Assembly: GCA_900541685.1 (NCBI GenBank)
Contig: UQKM01000007.1
Coordinates: forward strand, 34,233 to 98,232
DNA from: an uncultured Collinsella sp.
GTDB lineage: Bacteria > Actinomycetota > Coriobacteriia > Coriobacteriales > Coriobacteriaceae
Reading direction: 5' to 3'
DNA: 64,000 bases
Shown here: in pieces, positions 33,484 to 41,975 of the stretch
How the letters are laid out: each line of letters starts with the position of its first letter
Numbering within the stretch: the stretch's first letter is position 1
Translations under genes and position numbers: made by a program
Notes under the pieces: model-generated
Told to the model about the DNA's origin: nothing
Database searches by the model: none
The model's input: the letters and a program-made list of their open reading frames with translations, nothing else

Positions 33484-34821
33484 ATGGAACTCAAATTGTG
33501 TACCTACGCAACCGTCACCACCTTGGGCGACTTTGGCCCCTGGATCAGCAAGGTCGTACTCGACCTGCCCTGCACCGTGCGCGCCAACGACATCGACGCG
33601 AACACCTTCCATATATATGTAGAGCGTCACGAGCGCTCGGGCGATGTTCTGATGCGCAAGGAACGCGGCGCCGACCATGCCGCGCCCTCCGTGGGCTACA
33701 TCGACATTCTCGCCGCATATCCGTGCGACGAGAACGGACGTAAGCTCGCCGTGGGCACCCATGTGGCGCTCGAGGTCGCCGAGCAGCGCCTGACCAAAAA
33801 GATCGAAGGCGGCGTCATGGGCTCGCGCATGCTCGATGACCAGTTGCACATCACGCAGCTCGCGGCTCTTCCCGGCAACGACGGCGACGATCCCACCTGC
33901 GGCCTGGTCTTCGACACCTGCCGTGGCGATATCTGCCCTGCGCTCAAAGGCTGGAGCAACGACACGCAAAAGACCGCCGTCGACGGTATCGCGCTCGAAT
34001 ACGGCTTCTTTGAGCCCAGCTTTAAGGCCGAGGACTCGGCATGCTTCAATCCCTTCGCGCCCGAGGCGACGGTCGTACCCCAAAAGGCACCGCTCGTGGT
34101 GTATCTGCACGGCGCCGGCGAGGGCAAGGGCGCCACGCAAGGCGAAGGCGCGACGCGTGCCTACACCGGCAACCGCGTGACAGCGCTCTCGCAAAAGCAG
34201 ATCCAGCGCTACTTTGGCGGCTTTGCCTGGGTGCTCGTGCCGCAGTCGCCCACGTTTTGGATGGACAACGGCGTCGAGCAGCTCGGTCGCTCCAACCAAA
34301 GCATCTACTCCCCCGTGCTCAAGGCGCTCATCGACGAGTTTGTCGCCGAGCATGCCGACCACATCGACACCGATCGCATCGTGGTCGCCGGTCTTTCCAA
34401 CGGCGGCTTTATGACCCTGCGCCTGTGCGCCGACTACCCCGATTTCTTCTCCGCGGGCCTTCCCTGCTGCGCGCCGTGGTACAACGCCACGGACGAGGAC
34501 GTGGCCGCACTCTCCAAGACGCCGCTGTGGTTTACGCACTCCAAGGGCGACGAGCTCGTGTGCCCGCAGCAGACGGTGCTGCCGCTCACGGCGCGCCTGC
34601 GTGATGCCGGCGCCAACGTGCACCTCACCTACTTTAGCCATGTCGAGGACCTGACCGGCGTGTATCGCGAGGCCGACGGCTCGGCCAAGAAGACGTTCAA
34701 CCACGGCGTGTGGATCCACCAATTCAACGACCTGTGTTATCAAGACTTCGACGGGGGCAACGTACTCATCGACGGCGAGCCGGTGGGCTGCTGGGAGTGG
34801 TCGGCCAGGGTTTCGAGGTAA
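33484..34821 (+). CDS. Alpha/beta-hydrolase esterase with N-terminal beta domain
   Basis: A 445-residue cytoplasmic protein. Residues about 1-150 look like an Ig-like beta domain. The hydrolase domain begins at PLVVYLHGAGEGKG (about 200) and has the nucleophile in VVAGLSNGGFM (Ser about 303). TFNHGVWIHQF gives the likely catalytic His, and THSKGDELV the acid. Such proteins act as carboxyl esterases or feruloyl-type esterases. The frame is open to 33352, but GGGAGG before ATG 33484 decides the start. It is divergent from the EIIBC gene and shares its operators, so it may remove acyl groups from the imported glycoside. Confidence 0.85.
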   Translation: MELKLCTYATVTTLGDFGPWISKVVLDLPCTVRANDIDANTFHIYVERHERSGDVLMRKERGADHAAPSVGYIDILAAYPCDENGRKLAVGTHVALEVAEQRLTKKIEGGVMGSRMLDDQLHITQLAALPGNDGDDPTCGLVFDTCRGDICPALKGWSNDTQKTAVDGIALEYGFFEPSFKAEDSACFNPFAPEATVVPQKAPLVVYLHGAGEGKGATQGEGATRAYTGNRVTALSQKQIQRYFGGFAWVLVPQSPTFWMDNGVEQLGRSNQSIYSPVLKALIDEFVAEHADHIDTDRIVVAGLSNGGFMTLRLCADYPDFFSAGLPCCAPWYNATDEDVAALSKTPLWFTHSKGDELVCPQQTVLPLTARLRDAGANVHLTYFSHVEDLTGVYREADGSAKKTFNHGVWIHQFNDLCYQDFDGGNVLIDGEPVGCWEWSARVSR

Positions 34822-34831
34822 CCATCCCATC

Positions 34832-34958
34832 GGGGGCTCTGACCTTTAGTTTTGTAAACGTCCTCGCGCATGAGCCCCGCTTATCCTGCTCCTTCGGAGC
34901 ATCGGATAAGCGGGGCTCGCGCTGCGGAATGTTTACAAAACTAAAGGTCAGAGCCCCC
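34832..34958. repeat. 127-base nested double palindrome (MITE-like)
   Basis: A perfect 28-base inverted repeat starts GGGGGCTCTGACCTTTAGTT (34832-34859) and has its complement at 34931-34958. It encloses a second hairpin, GAGCCCCGCTTATC (34872-34885) with GATAAGCGGGGCTC (34905-34918), whose loop is TGCTCCTTCGGAGCA, itself a hairpin. It begins ten bases after the esterase stop and may terminate it. No target duplication was seen. Confidence 0.9.
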
Positions 34959-35087
34959 TAAGTTAACGTTGTTCGAAACGCTGGTCGGCCGCTTCCGGCG
35001 GGCCGCCGGGTCGCGGGCGATGGGGGCGTGGGTCCCGTCTTGCCTTGCGCGTAACTGGCTGAATTGATTTTGATTGGAGCTGTTCCT

Positions 35088-36599
35088 ATGTCCCAGAAGT
35101 TGACTCGAGTGATTGTTACCACTGATATGGAAGTCGATGATATGAACTCGCTTGTTCATTTGGCTCTGTATCTCAACTTGCTTGATGTTCAGGCTGTGGT
35201 GTATACGGCTTCGCAGTATCACTTTCTTGGGGATGGGGTTCATACGCTCGGCGAGGTGAATTCGCATTGGCGGACCAAAGGGCGGCGCTCTTATGAGTGG
35301 GCTGTTGTGCCTCATGAGCCCGATCCGCTAGCCGGCGAGCTTCGTGAGTATCGGCCGTTTCCCGAGCATTGGATTGAGAGTCTCTGGAGTAATGAATATG
35401 CCCAGGCTTGGCCGCAGTTGCAAGCAAATGCGGCCGCTGCCGGTGAGCCGCCGTTTCCCACGCCCGCCCAGATGATCGAGCGCACCTTTGTGGGAAATGT
35501 TGCCTTTGAGGGTGATGTGACTGAGGAAACTGAGGGGTCTCGCGTAATTGCGCAGGCGATTTTAGATGATGATCCGCGTACGTTATGGTTGCTCAGCTGG
35601 GGTGGTATGAATACGATCGTTCGCGCCCTCATGAGTATTGCCGAGCGCTATCGCGCCACGCCCGAGTGGCCCGCCGTGCAGCAGCAGGTCTATCAGAAGG
35701 TGCGCGTGATGGGCGTTGCCGATGGCGTGGGACAGGACAACTCGTGGCTCGACCATGGGCGCGAGCTCTTTCCCGAGCTCATCTTTTGGCGTACGCCCTA
35801 TATGTATGGCAACTATTTCGACGCCAAAACAGCTCAGCCCGATACGCTGCCGCTGTTTAAGGCTCCCTGGCCCGAGCAGAATCTCACGCAGGGCAACGGC
35901 CCCCTCATGGCACGCTATATGCTCTATGGCGATGGTAAGGTCTACGAAAACGAGCCTGAGCGCTTTCAGTTTGGCAAGCATGCCCGTCTGGATTGGGGCC
36001 TGGAAGGCATGCCCGCGATGCAGTTTGAGCGCGGCGATTTTATGGCCGAAGGCGACAGCATGACCTATATTCCGCTGCTGCCGTTTGGCCTGCGCGGTAT
36101 CGACGACCGCGGCTTCGATACGCTGCTGGGACGCATGTTTTTTGATGGGCATCCCGATGCGAACGCGCCCGCCGGTTTTGCCTCCATCGGCACGCCCGCA
36201 GACGACAATCTCAATCCCTATCTGCGTGCCTATCAGGAAGACTTTGCCGCCCGCGCGCAATGGTGTGCCCATGATCCGGCAGCCTGCTCGCATCCGGCGC
36301 ATGTTGTCGAGACCACGGCCGACCGCAGCGCCACAGCCGGCGAGCGCGTCGACCTTACAGCGACCATCGTCGACCCCGACGGCAAGGGCTTCGATGTACA
36401 TTGGGATGTCGCCGTGGACCCGTCGAGCTATGCAGGCGCCCAGGATCTGTCGCTGTGGCAAGAATGCACGGTAGACACCGCTTTCATCGTGCCCGCCGAC
36501 GCGCGGCCCGGCGACCGCCTTGTGCTCACCCTTACCGTGCAGACGCGCGCCGAGCGCCCCTGCAGCCGCTACGCCCAGGTCGCCGTAACCGTGGCATAG
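35088..36599 (+). CDS. DUF1593 nucleoside-hydrolase-like protein
   Basis: A 503-residue protein. The N-terminal domain (about 1-340) matches the DUF1593/Sde182 nucleoside-hydrolase-like fold: RVIVTTDMEVDDMNSLVHL carries the calcium-binding Asp cluster, and TLWLLSWGGMNTIVRAL follows. The C-terminal part (about 390-503) is an Ig-like sandwich (HVVETTADRSATAGERVDLT). Relatives act on plant-polysaccharide-derived glycosides, but their exact reaction is unclear. No signal peptide is present. GGAG eight bases before ATG 35088 favours this over a TTG at 35064. The 5' part (35.06-35.6 kb) uses AT-rich codons more than the rest. It probably shares the esterase promoter or has its own. Confidence 0.82.
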   Translation: MSQKLTRVIVTTDMEVDDMNSLVHLALYLNLLDVQAVVYTASQYHFLGDGVHTLGEVNSHWRTKGRRSYEWAVVPHEPDPLAGELREYRPFPEHWIESLWSNEYAQAWPQLQANAAAAGEPPFPTPAQMIERTFVGNVAFEGDVTEETEGSRVIAQAILDDDPRTLWLLSWGGMNTIVRALMSIAERYRATPEWPAVQQQVYQKVRVMGVADGVGQDNSWLDHGRELFPELIFWRTPYMYGNYFDAKTAQPDTLPLFKAPWPEQNLTQGNGPLMARYMLYGDGKVYENEPERFQFGKHARLDWGLEGMPAMQFERGDFMAEGDSMTYIPLLPFGLRGIDDRGFDTLLGRMFFDGHPDANAPAGFASIGTPADDNLNPYLRAYQEDFAARAQWCAHDPAACSHPAHVVETTADRSATAGERVDLTATIVDPDGKGFDVHWDVAVDPSSYAGAQDLSLWQECTVDTAFIVPADARPGDRLVLTLTVQTRAERPCSRYAQVAVTVA

Positions 36600-36659
36600 C
36601 AAGGACGGCGCCCACATTCGGCAGCCGCCGCATTCGACAAAGAGTGTCCCCAGGCGCCA

Positions 36660-36826
36660 AACGAGCAAGGATTTTTGGACGTCCAAATGACGAGAGTGGA
36701 TAATCTCTCACTTTGAGCCCACAAGCAGGCCAAAAATGGGAAATTATCCACTCTCATTCTACGGGTACTCATTGGGGACGTACTTAAATGAGTAGTTTCA
36801 CTCATTTAAGTACGTCCCCAATGAGT
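36660..36826. repeat. Repeat unit B copy 2 plus two head-to-head repeat A palindromes
   Basis: The leader ACGAGCAAGGATTTTTGGAC is followed by the hairpin GAGAGTGGATAATCTCTC (36692-36709) with its arm at 36738-36755. Then come repeat A in reverse (36767-36793) and forward (36800-36826) orientation, separated by AGTTTC. The two A copies are exact inverses of each other over 27 bases. The 348-base gap 36600-36947 holds nothing else. Confidence 0.92.
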
Positions 36827-36947
36827 AGGAAAAATGGGCCATGTGTCCCAGTTGTGGAGACTCGTTGAGCCGTCTGGGTATCGTGAAAGATCGCGCACTC
36901 CCCCATCATCAAAAGTGACACACGCTACCAGTTGATGGGAGGCAGCC

Positions 36948-37685
36948 ATGGGCTTCTTTGACAAGATGTTCGAGAAGAAAGAGTGCGCGATTTGCGGTAC
37001 CGAGCTGGGACTTCTAGGTAAGACAAAAATCAATGAAGGCTACCTGTGCAAAGAGTGCGCCGGCAAGCTCTCCCCCTACTTTCACGGCTATCGCTCCAGC
37101 ACCGCGGACGATATCCGCGAGCAGCTCGCCTACCGCGAGGCCAATGCCGAGCGCCTGGCGTCGTTCAACCCCACGCGTACGCTTTCTGCCGGGCGCACCA
37201 ACATCATGCTCGATGAGGACGCGGGCCTGCTGATCATTACCTCGCAGAGCCGCTGGCGCGACGCCAATCCCGACATCATCGAGTTCTCGCAGGTACTCGG
37301 CTGCGATATGGATATCGACGAGCATCGCACCGAAATCTATCGCGAGACTAAGGACGGCGAGCGCGAGAGCTACAACCCGCCGCGCTACGACCTGGATTAC
37401 GACTTTAATCTGACCATCCACGTCAACACGCCGTACTTCACCGAGATCAACCTGCGCGTGAACGACTCCACCATCGATCAGCGCGGCTCCATCGAATATC
37501 GCGAGGCCAAGCGCCAGGCAACCGAAGTCCGCGATGCGCTGGTGCAGCTGCGTCAGGAGACACGCGACAGCGTCGTGGCCGCCAAGGCCCCCAAGACCGC
37601 GGTGACCTGCCCCTTCTGCGGAGCCACCACCATTCCCGATGCCAGTGGGCGCTGCGAATACTGCGGCGGCGCCATCGGCGCATAG
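36948..37685 (+). CDS. DUF4428-type zinc-binding protein
   Basis: A 245-residue protein with an N-terminal zinc site (CAICGTELG, then CKECAGKLSP), a central domain rich in beta strands (about 80-190) and a C-terminal zinc ribbon (CPFCGATTIP, CEYCGG). The N-terminus MGFFDKMFEKKE is common in this family. Function is unknown. GGGAGG precedes ATG 36948. It is followed after 24 bases by the zinc-ribbon membrane protein and then the SPFH protein, so the three probably act together at the membrane. Confidence 0.85.
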   Translation: MGFFDKMFEKKECAICGTELGLLGKTKINEGYLCKECAGKLSPYFHGYRSSTADDIREQLAYREANAERLASFNPTRTLSAGRTNIMLDEDAGLLIITSQSRWRDANPDIIEFSQVLGCDMDIDEHRTEIYRETKDGERESYNPPRYDLDYDFNLTIHVNTPYFTEINLRVNDSTIDQRGSIEYREAKRQATEVRDALVQLRQETRDSVVAAKAPKTAVTCPFCGATTIPDASGRCEYCGGAIGA

Positions 37686-37709
37686 TCTCCGGCACGGAAA
37701 GGACCGATC

Positions 37710-39032
37710 ATGGCCTTCGAGAGCGTTAACTATCAGTGCCCTGCCTGCGGTGGTCCCCTGCATTTTGCCAGCGCCGAGCAAAAGCTCGTCTGCGACTACT
37801 GTGACTCACGCTTTGAAGTCGAAGAAGTCGAGGCCCTCTATCGCGAGCGCCAGGACAAGGCAGATGCCAAAGCCGATGCGGCAGCCGCAACGCCCAAGCC
37901 CGTCGCCGACGACGCGGTGCAGGAGCTCGCCCAAAACGCCGGCTACATCTGCTCGTCGTGCGGCGCCGAGCTCGTGTCCGACGGCACCGTCGCCGTCACC
38001 ACCTGCCCGTACTGCGGCAACTCCGCCGTGGCGCCCGGCCAGCTCTCTGGCGACTTCTCGCCCGACCTGGTGATTCCATTTAAGCTCGGGCGCGACGACG
38101 TCACAGCCGCACTCAAGGAACACTACAAGGGCAAAATCTTGCTGCCCAAGAGCTTTGTCACCGACAACCACATCGACGAGGTCCAAGGTGTCTACGTGCC
38201 GTTTTGGCTCTACGGCGCCCGCGTTGACGGCGAAGTGTACTTTGACGCGACCAACGAGACCGTGACCGAGGAATCCGACCGCACCGTCACGACCACCGAC
38301 CACTACGATGCCTACCGCAAGGGCAATATCTCGTTTAAGCGCGTGCCCGTCGACGGATCGTCCAAGATGCCCGACGGCCACATGGACGCCATTGAGCCGT
38401 TTGGCTACGATGCCCTGCGCCCATTCTCGGTCGCCTATATGCCCGGCTACATCGCCAACCGTTACGATGAGGATTGCGAGACGTGCAAAGCGCGCGCCGA
38501 GCGCCGCATGGAGGAGAGCACGATCTCGGCCCTGCGCGAAACCGTCGTTGACGAGTACGACGACGCCACAGTCGAAAGCAAGCAGCTCGACTACACCTGG
38601 GAAAACAGCGATTATGCCCTGTTCCCCGTGTGGATGCTCTCTACCTCGTGGAACGGCAAGAGCTACCTGTTTGCCATGAACGGCCAGACCGGTCGCATGG
38701 TCGGCGAGCTTCCTTGTTCCAAGCCCAAGCTCGCGATCGCCTCGGTGCTGTTCTTTGTGATTGGATTTGTCCTCTCCCAGATCCTCTTCATGGGTGAGAA
38801 CGCCTTCGATCTGGATTACCTCGCCTTTGATATCGAGGGCATCCTCATCAACATCGTCGCGCCGCTGATCATCGTGATTATCGGAGACGTGCTACTGGTA
38901 GGCCAGCTCAAGACGGCCAACGAGGCCACCCACGCCGACGAGTACTGCGGCGAGCTCGACCTGACCGAGAAGCACGACACCTTCAGCCACACCGAGACCA
39001 CCGTTGTCATGAAAGACGACAAGGACGACTAA
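37710..39032 (+). CDS. Zinc-ribbon membrane protein (YdjG-like)
   Basis: A 440-residue protein with two TFIIB-like zinc ribbons (CPACGGPLHF with CDYC, about 10-33; CSSCGAEL with CPYCG, about 80-105), a large soluble part with FVTDNHIDEVQGVYVPFWLYG, and two membrane segments near the C-terminus (about 350-368, 388-410). The layout resembles B. subtilis YdjG, which works with a neighbouring SPFH protein at the membrane. A ribosome-binding site is just upstream. Middle gene of the zinc-ribbon/SPFH cluster. Confidence 0.85.
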   Translation: MAFESVNYQCPACGGPLHFASAEQKLVCDYCDSRFEVEEVEALYRERQDKADAKADAAAATPKPVADDAVQELAQNAGYICSSCGAELVSDGTVAVTTCPYCGNSAVAPGQLSGDFSPDLVIPFKLGRDDVTAALKEHYKGKILLPKSFVTDNHIDEVQGVYVPFWLYGARVDGEVYFDATNETVTEESDRTVTTTDHYDAYRKGNISFKRVPVDGSSKMPDGHMDAIEPFGYDALRPFSVAYMPGYIANRYDEDCETCKARAERRMEESTISALRETVVDEYDDATVESKQLDYTWENSDYALFPVWMLSTSWNGKSYLFAMNGQTGRMVGELPCSKPKLAIASVLFFVIGFVLSQILFMGENAFDLDYLAFDIEGILINIVAPLIIVIIGDVLLVGQLKTANEATHADEYCGELDLTEKHDTFSHTETTVVMKDDKDD

Positions 39033-39080
39033 CCATCCTGACCAATACCACCCGGCCTTTGACGAGAAAGGAAGATCACC

Positions 39081-40322
39081 ATGGGACTCTTGAAAGCTGG
39101 ATTGGGTGCTGCCGGCGGCGTCATGGCCGACCAGTGGAAGGAATTTATCTATTGCGAATCGATGCCTGCTGACGTCTTGGCCTGCAAGGGCAGCAAGCGC
39201 ACCGGTGGCCGCAGCTCCAACACGCGCGGCGAGGACAACGTCATCTCCAACGGCTCCGTCATCGCCGTCAACGACGGCCAGGGCATGCTCGTGGTGCAAA
39301 ACGGCAAGATCATCGAAGTCGCGCTGGAGCCTGGTGAGTTCGTCTTCGATACCGGCAGCGAGCCGAGCGTCTTTAGCGGCAACCTGGGCGATTCCATCAA
39401 GGAGACCTTCGCCAATATCGGCAGCCGCTTTACTTTTGGCGGCGACGCGGGCAAAGACCAGCGTGTCTACTTCATCAACACCAAGGAGATCATCGGCAAC
39501 AAGTACGGTACCGCCTCGCCTGTGCCCTTCCGCGTGGTCGATAACAACATTGGCCTGGACGTCGACATCTCCGTGCGTTGCAACGGCGAGTATTCGTACC
39601 GCATCACCAACCCGCTGCTGTTCTACACCAACGTGTGCGGCAACGTGACCGATAGCTACACGCGCGACAAGATCGACAGCCAGCTTAAGTCCGAGCTGCT
39701 CACCGCCCTGCAGCCCGCCTTTGCCAAGATCTCGGAGATGGGCATTCGCTACAGCGCCATCCCCGGTCACACCACCGAGCTCGCCCGCGCGCTCAACGAG
39801 GTCCTCTCTGCCGACTGGCGCGACCTGCGTGGTGTCGAGATCGTGAGCTTTGGCGTCAACTCCATCGCAGCCTCGCAAGAAGACGAGCAGATGATCAAGG
39901 ACCTGCAGAAAGCCGCCGTCATGCGCGATCCCACTATGGCGGCAGCCAACATTGCCAGCGCCCAGAGCGACGCAATGCGCGCGGCAGCCGCCAATCCCAA
40001 CGGCGCGATGGCAGGCTTTATGGGCATGGGCATGGCAGGTGGCATGGGCGGCATGAACGCCAGCCAGCTGTTCGCCGCCGGCCAGGCACAGCAGCAGGCC
40101 GCCCCGCAGCCGGCTCCGGCACCCGCTCCCGCACCGGCTCCTGCCGCTGCCCCCGCGGCCGGCACATGGACCTGCAGCTGCGGCGCCACCAACACCGGCA
40201 AGTTCTGCTCCGAGTGCGGCAGTCCCGCACCCGCCCCGGCACCGGCCAAGTGGTTCTGCCCCAACTGCGGCAGCGAAAACGGCGGCAAGTTCTGCAGCAA
40301 CTGCGGAACGCCCAGGCCCTAG
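39081..40322 (+). CDS. SPFH-domain protein with C-terminal double zinc ribbon
   Basis: A 413-residue protein of the YdjI/virion-core-like SPFH type. The SPFH domain spans about 35-290 (ISNGSVIAVNDGQGMLVVQN, FRVVDNNIGLDVDISVRCNG). A Gly/Met-rich stretch (about 312-332) and an Ala/Pro-rich linker follow, then two zinc ribbons (CSCG/CSECG and CPNCG/CSNCG). SPFH proteins form membrane-associated scaffolds. The linker and ribbons suggest it recruits partners, perhaps the two zinc-ribbon proteins encoded just upstream. GAAAGGA precedes ATG 39081. Confidence 0.88.
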   Translation: MGLLKAGLGAAGGVMADQWKEFIYCESMPADVLACKGSKRTGGRSSNTRGEDNVISNGSVIAVNDGQGMLVVQNGKIIEVALEPGEFVFDTGSEPSVFSGNLGDSIKETFANIGSRFTFGGDAGKDQRVYFINTKEIIGNKYGTASPVPFRVVDNNIGLDVDISVRCNGEYSYRITNPLLFYTNVCGNVTDSYTRDKIDSQLKSELLTALQPAFAKISEMGIRYSAIPGHTTELARALNEVLSADWRDLRGVEIVSFGVNSIAASQEDEQMIKDLQKAAVMRDPTMAAANIASAQSDAMRAAAANPNGAMAGFMGMGMAGGMGGMNASQLFAAGQAQQQAAPQPAPAPAPAPAPAAAPAAGTWTCSCGATNTGKFCSECGSPAPAPAPAKWFCPNCGSENGGKFCSNCGTPRP

Positions 40323-40402
40323 CCCCTCTATCTGGTAATTAGCGGGGGATCCGCCACCCCCGCATTTGCTTCTATGGGTTTCGTTCGATAAAGGAGGACA
40401 CC

Positions 40403-41245
40403 ATGAAGACAACGTTCAAAAAGTCCGTACTCGCATTTCTGACATGCGTCCTTGCGCTCGCCTTTGCCCTGACGGGCTGCAGCGGCGGCGGCAAAGACCC
40501 CAAGGCCAACTTCGTCGGCAGCTGGGAACTCTCGGGTGGAACCATGGAGGGCGAAGAGCTGACCGATGAGTACATGAAGATGCTCGAGGATTGGGGTGTG
40601 CACTGCGTCCTGATTCTCGATGAGGACGGTACAGGTGCCCTCGACCTGTTCCTTGAAGTCGTCGACCTTAAATGGGAGGCAAAGGACGCCACCACCGTAA
40701 CCATCACCGCCGAAGACGAGTCGCATGACATGAAGCTCAAGGACGGCAAGCTCATCCTCGAAGAGGATGACGGCAATCTTGTCTTTACCAAGTCCGACAA
40801 GGACCTGTCCGGCACGGTGAAGAAGGATCGCGAGGCGGCCGAGAAGGAAGAAGAGATCGACGAGGCCGTCGAAGACGACGACGTCCAGAAGATTGAAATC
40901 TCCCCCGCCGTCACCGTTGCCGATGACGACCTGTGCACCATCACCATCACCGAGAAGTTCAAGGACGAGTGGGGCGACATCGGTTTTGTCGTCAACATCA
41001 CCAACAAGAGCGACAAGGACCTGACCTTCTACGCTCCTTCCGGCAAGACCAACGTCAACGGCACCATGAAGGAACCCTGGTTCTCGGCTCACCTGATGCC
41101 CGGCACCAACGCCACCGAGGAATTCACGTTCTCGAGCGGCGAGCTTGACAGCCTTGACGACCTGGTCAACACGACCATCGGCATCGACGCCTACCTGACC
41201 GATTCCTACGAGGACGTCGCCTCCTACAGCGCAACCATCGCGTAG
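40403..41245 (+). CDS. Predicted lipoprotein with lipocalin-like and DUF5067-like parts
   Basis: A 280-residue lipoprotein. The signal peptide ends at the lipobox LTGC (Cys about 29). The first half (about 40-135) resembles a small beta-barrel (FVGSWELSGGTMEG, LILDEDGTGALDL). An acidic helix links it to an Ig-like second half (about 160-280, GFVVNITNKSDKDLTFYAP). Function is unknown. AAAGGAGG precedes ATG 40403. It follows the SPFH gene by 80 bases and may be the last gene of that cluster. Confidence 0.86.
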   Translation: MKTTFKKSVLAFLTCVLALAFALTGCSGGGKDPKANFVGSWELSGGTMEGEELTDEYMKMLEDWGVHCVLILDEDGTGALDLFLEVVDLKWEAKDATTVTITAEDESHDMKLKDGKLILEEDDGNLVFTKSDKDLSGTVKKDREAAEKEEEIDEAVEDDDVQKIEISPAVTVADDDLCTITITEKFKDEWGDIGFVVNITNKSDKDLTFYAPSGKTNVNGTMKEPWFSAHLMPGTNATEEFTFSSGELDSLDDLVNTTIGIDAYLTDSYEDVASYSATIA

Positions 41246-41296
41246 CGGTAGACCACGACAGCCGCGGATTGGCGGACACATCCGCGCACACCAGAC

Positions 41297-41325
41297 GGGG
41301 CCGCAGGAGATGATCCTGCGGCCCC
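41297..41325. terminator. Bidirectional terminator
   Basis: GGGGCCGCAGGA (41297-41308) and its complement (41314-41325) form a strong hairpin followed by GCCGCTTTT. It lies between the convergent ends of the lipoprotein and the response regulator. Confidence 0.85.
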
Positions 41326-41354
41326 GCCGCTTTTATGCCGGTGCGTAACGAGCG

Positions 41355-41975
41355 CTAGCGCTCCATGTTGGGAACGATGCTGCCCTCGGTCACCGCATGC
41401 ACGGCCAGGCGCATGATGTTGTCGTAGCCGGTCTTGCTCAGGATCTCCGAGATGCGGCGCTTGATGGTGCCCTCGCTCATAAACAGCTCGGCCGCAATCT
41501 CGCGGCGGCTTTTACCCTCGCAGGCAAGGCGCAAGATCGACAGCTCGACATCGTCGAGGGCCGCCGTGCCCGAGAAGATGCTCTCGGGCGGCTTGGGAAA
41601 CGTGCAGTAACCCGCCAGCGTGGAGCGCATCACGGCGAATAGCTCGTCGATACCGACGTTCTTGTACACAAAGCTGTCGACGCCCGCCTCGCGGGCCTGA
41701 TCGACAAAGGTGATCTCGGGCATGCCTGTCATGATAATGATGCGACACTCGGGCAGCTGCTCCTTGATGCGTGCCGCCGCCACGATGCCGTTTGAATCGT
41801 GTTCGGTGCACACGTCCATCAGTATCATGTCCGGGCGCTCCTTGAGCGCGACACCCAAGGCCTCGGAGGCATCGGCGATCGCGGCAACGACGGTCATATC
41901 GGGCAGGTCGCCAACGGAGCGCGCCAGGCTCTCGCGCAGGATGGCCTGATCTTCGACAATTAACACGCGGATCAT
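41355..41975 (-). CDS. LuxR-type response regulator (NarL family)
   Basis: A 206-residue response regulator. The receiver domain (about 1-120) has the acidic pair in LIVEDQ, the phosphorylated Asp in ILMDVCTEHDSNG (about 53), and Lys in VYKNVG. The LuxR HTH (about 140-195) reads LRLACEGKSRREIAAELFMS and EGTIKRRISEIL. The start overlaps the histidine kinase stop by four bases, so it is the kinase's partner. Last gene of a three-gene operon. Confidence 0.93.
   Translation of the reverse strand: MIRVLIVEDQAILRESLARSVGDLPDMTVVAAIADASEALGVALKERPDMILMDVCTEHDSNGIVAAARIKEQLPECRIIIMTGMPEITFVDQAREAGVDSFVYKNVGIDELFAVMRSTLAGYCTFPKPPESIFSGTAALDDVELSILRLACEGKSRREIAAELFMSEGTIKRRISEILSKTGYDNIMRLAVHAVTEGSIVPNMER

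Noticed and set aside
31561..34830. Plus frame opposite EIIBC and minus frame opposite the esterase
   Set aside because: Both are shadows of genes with clear PTS and hydrolase motifs.
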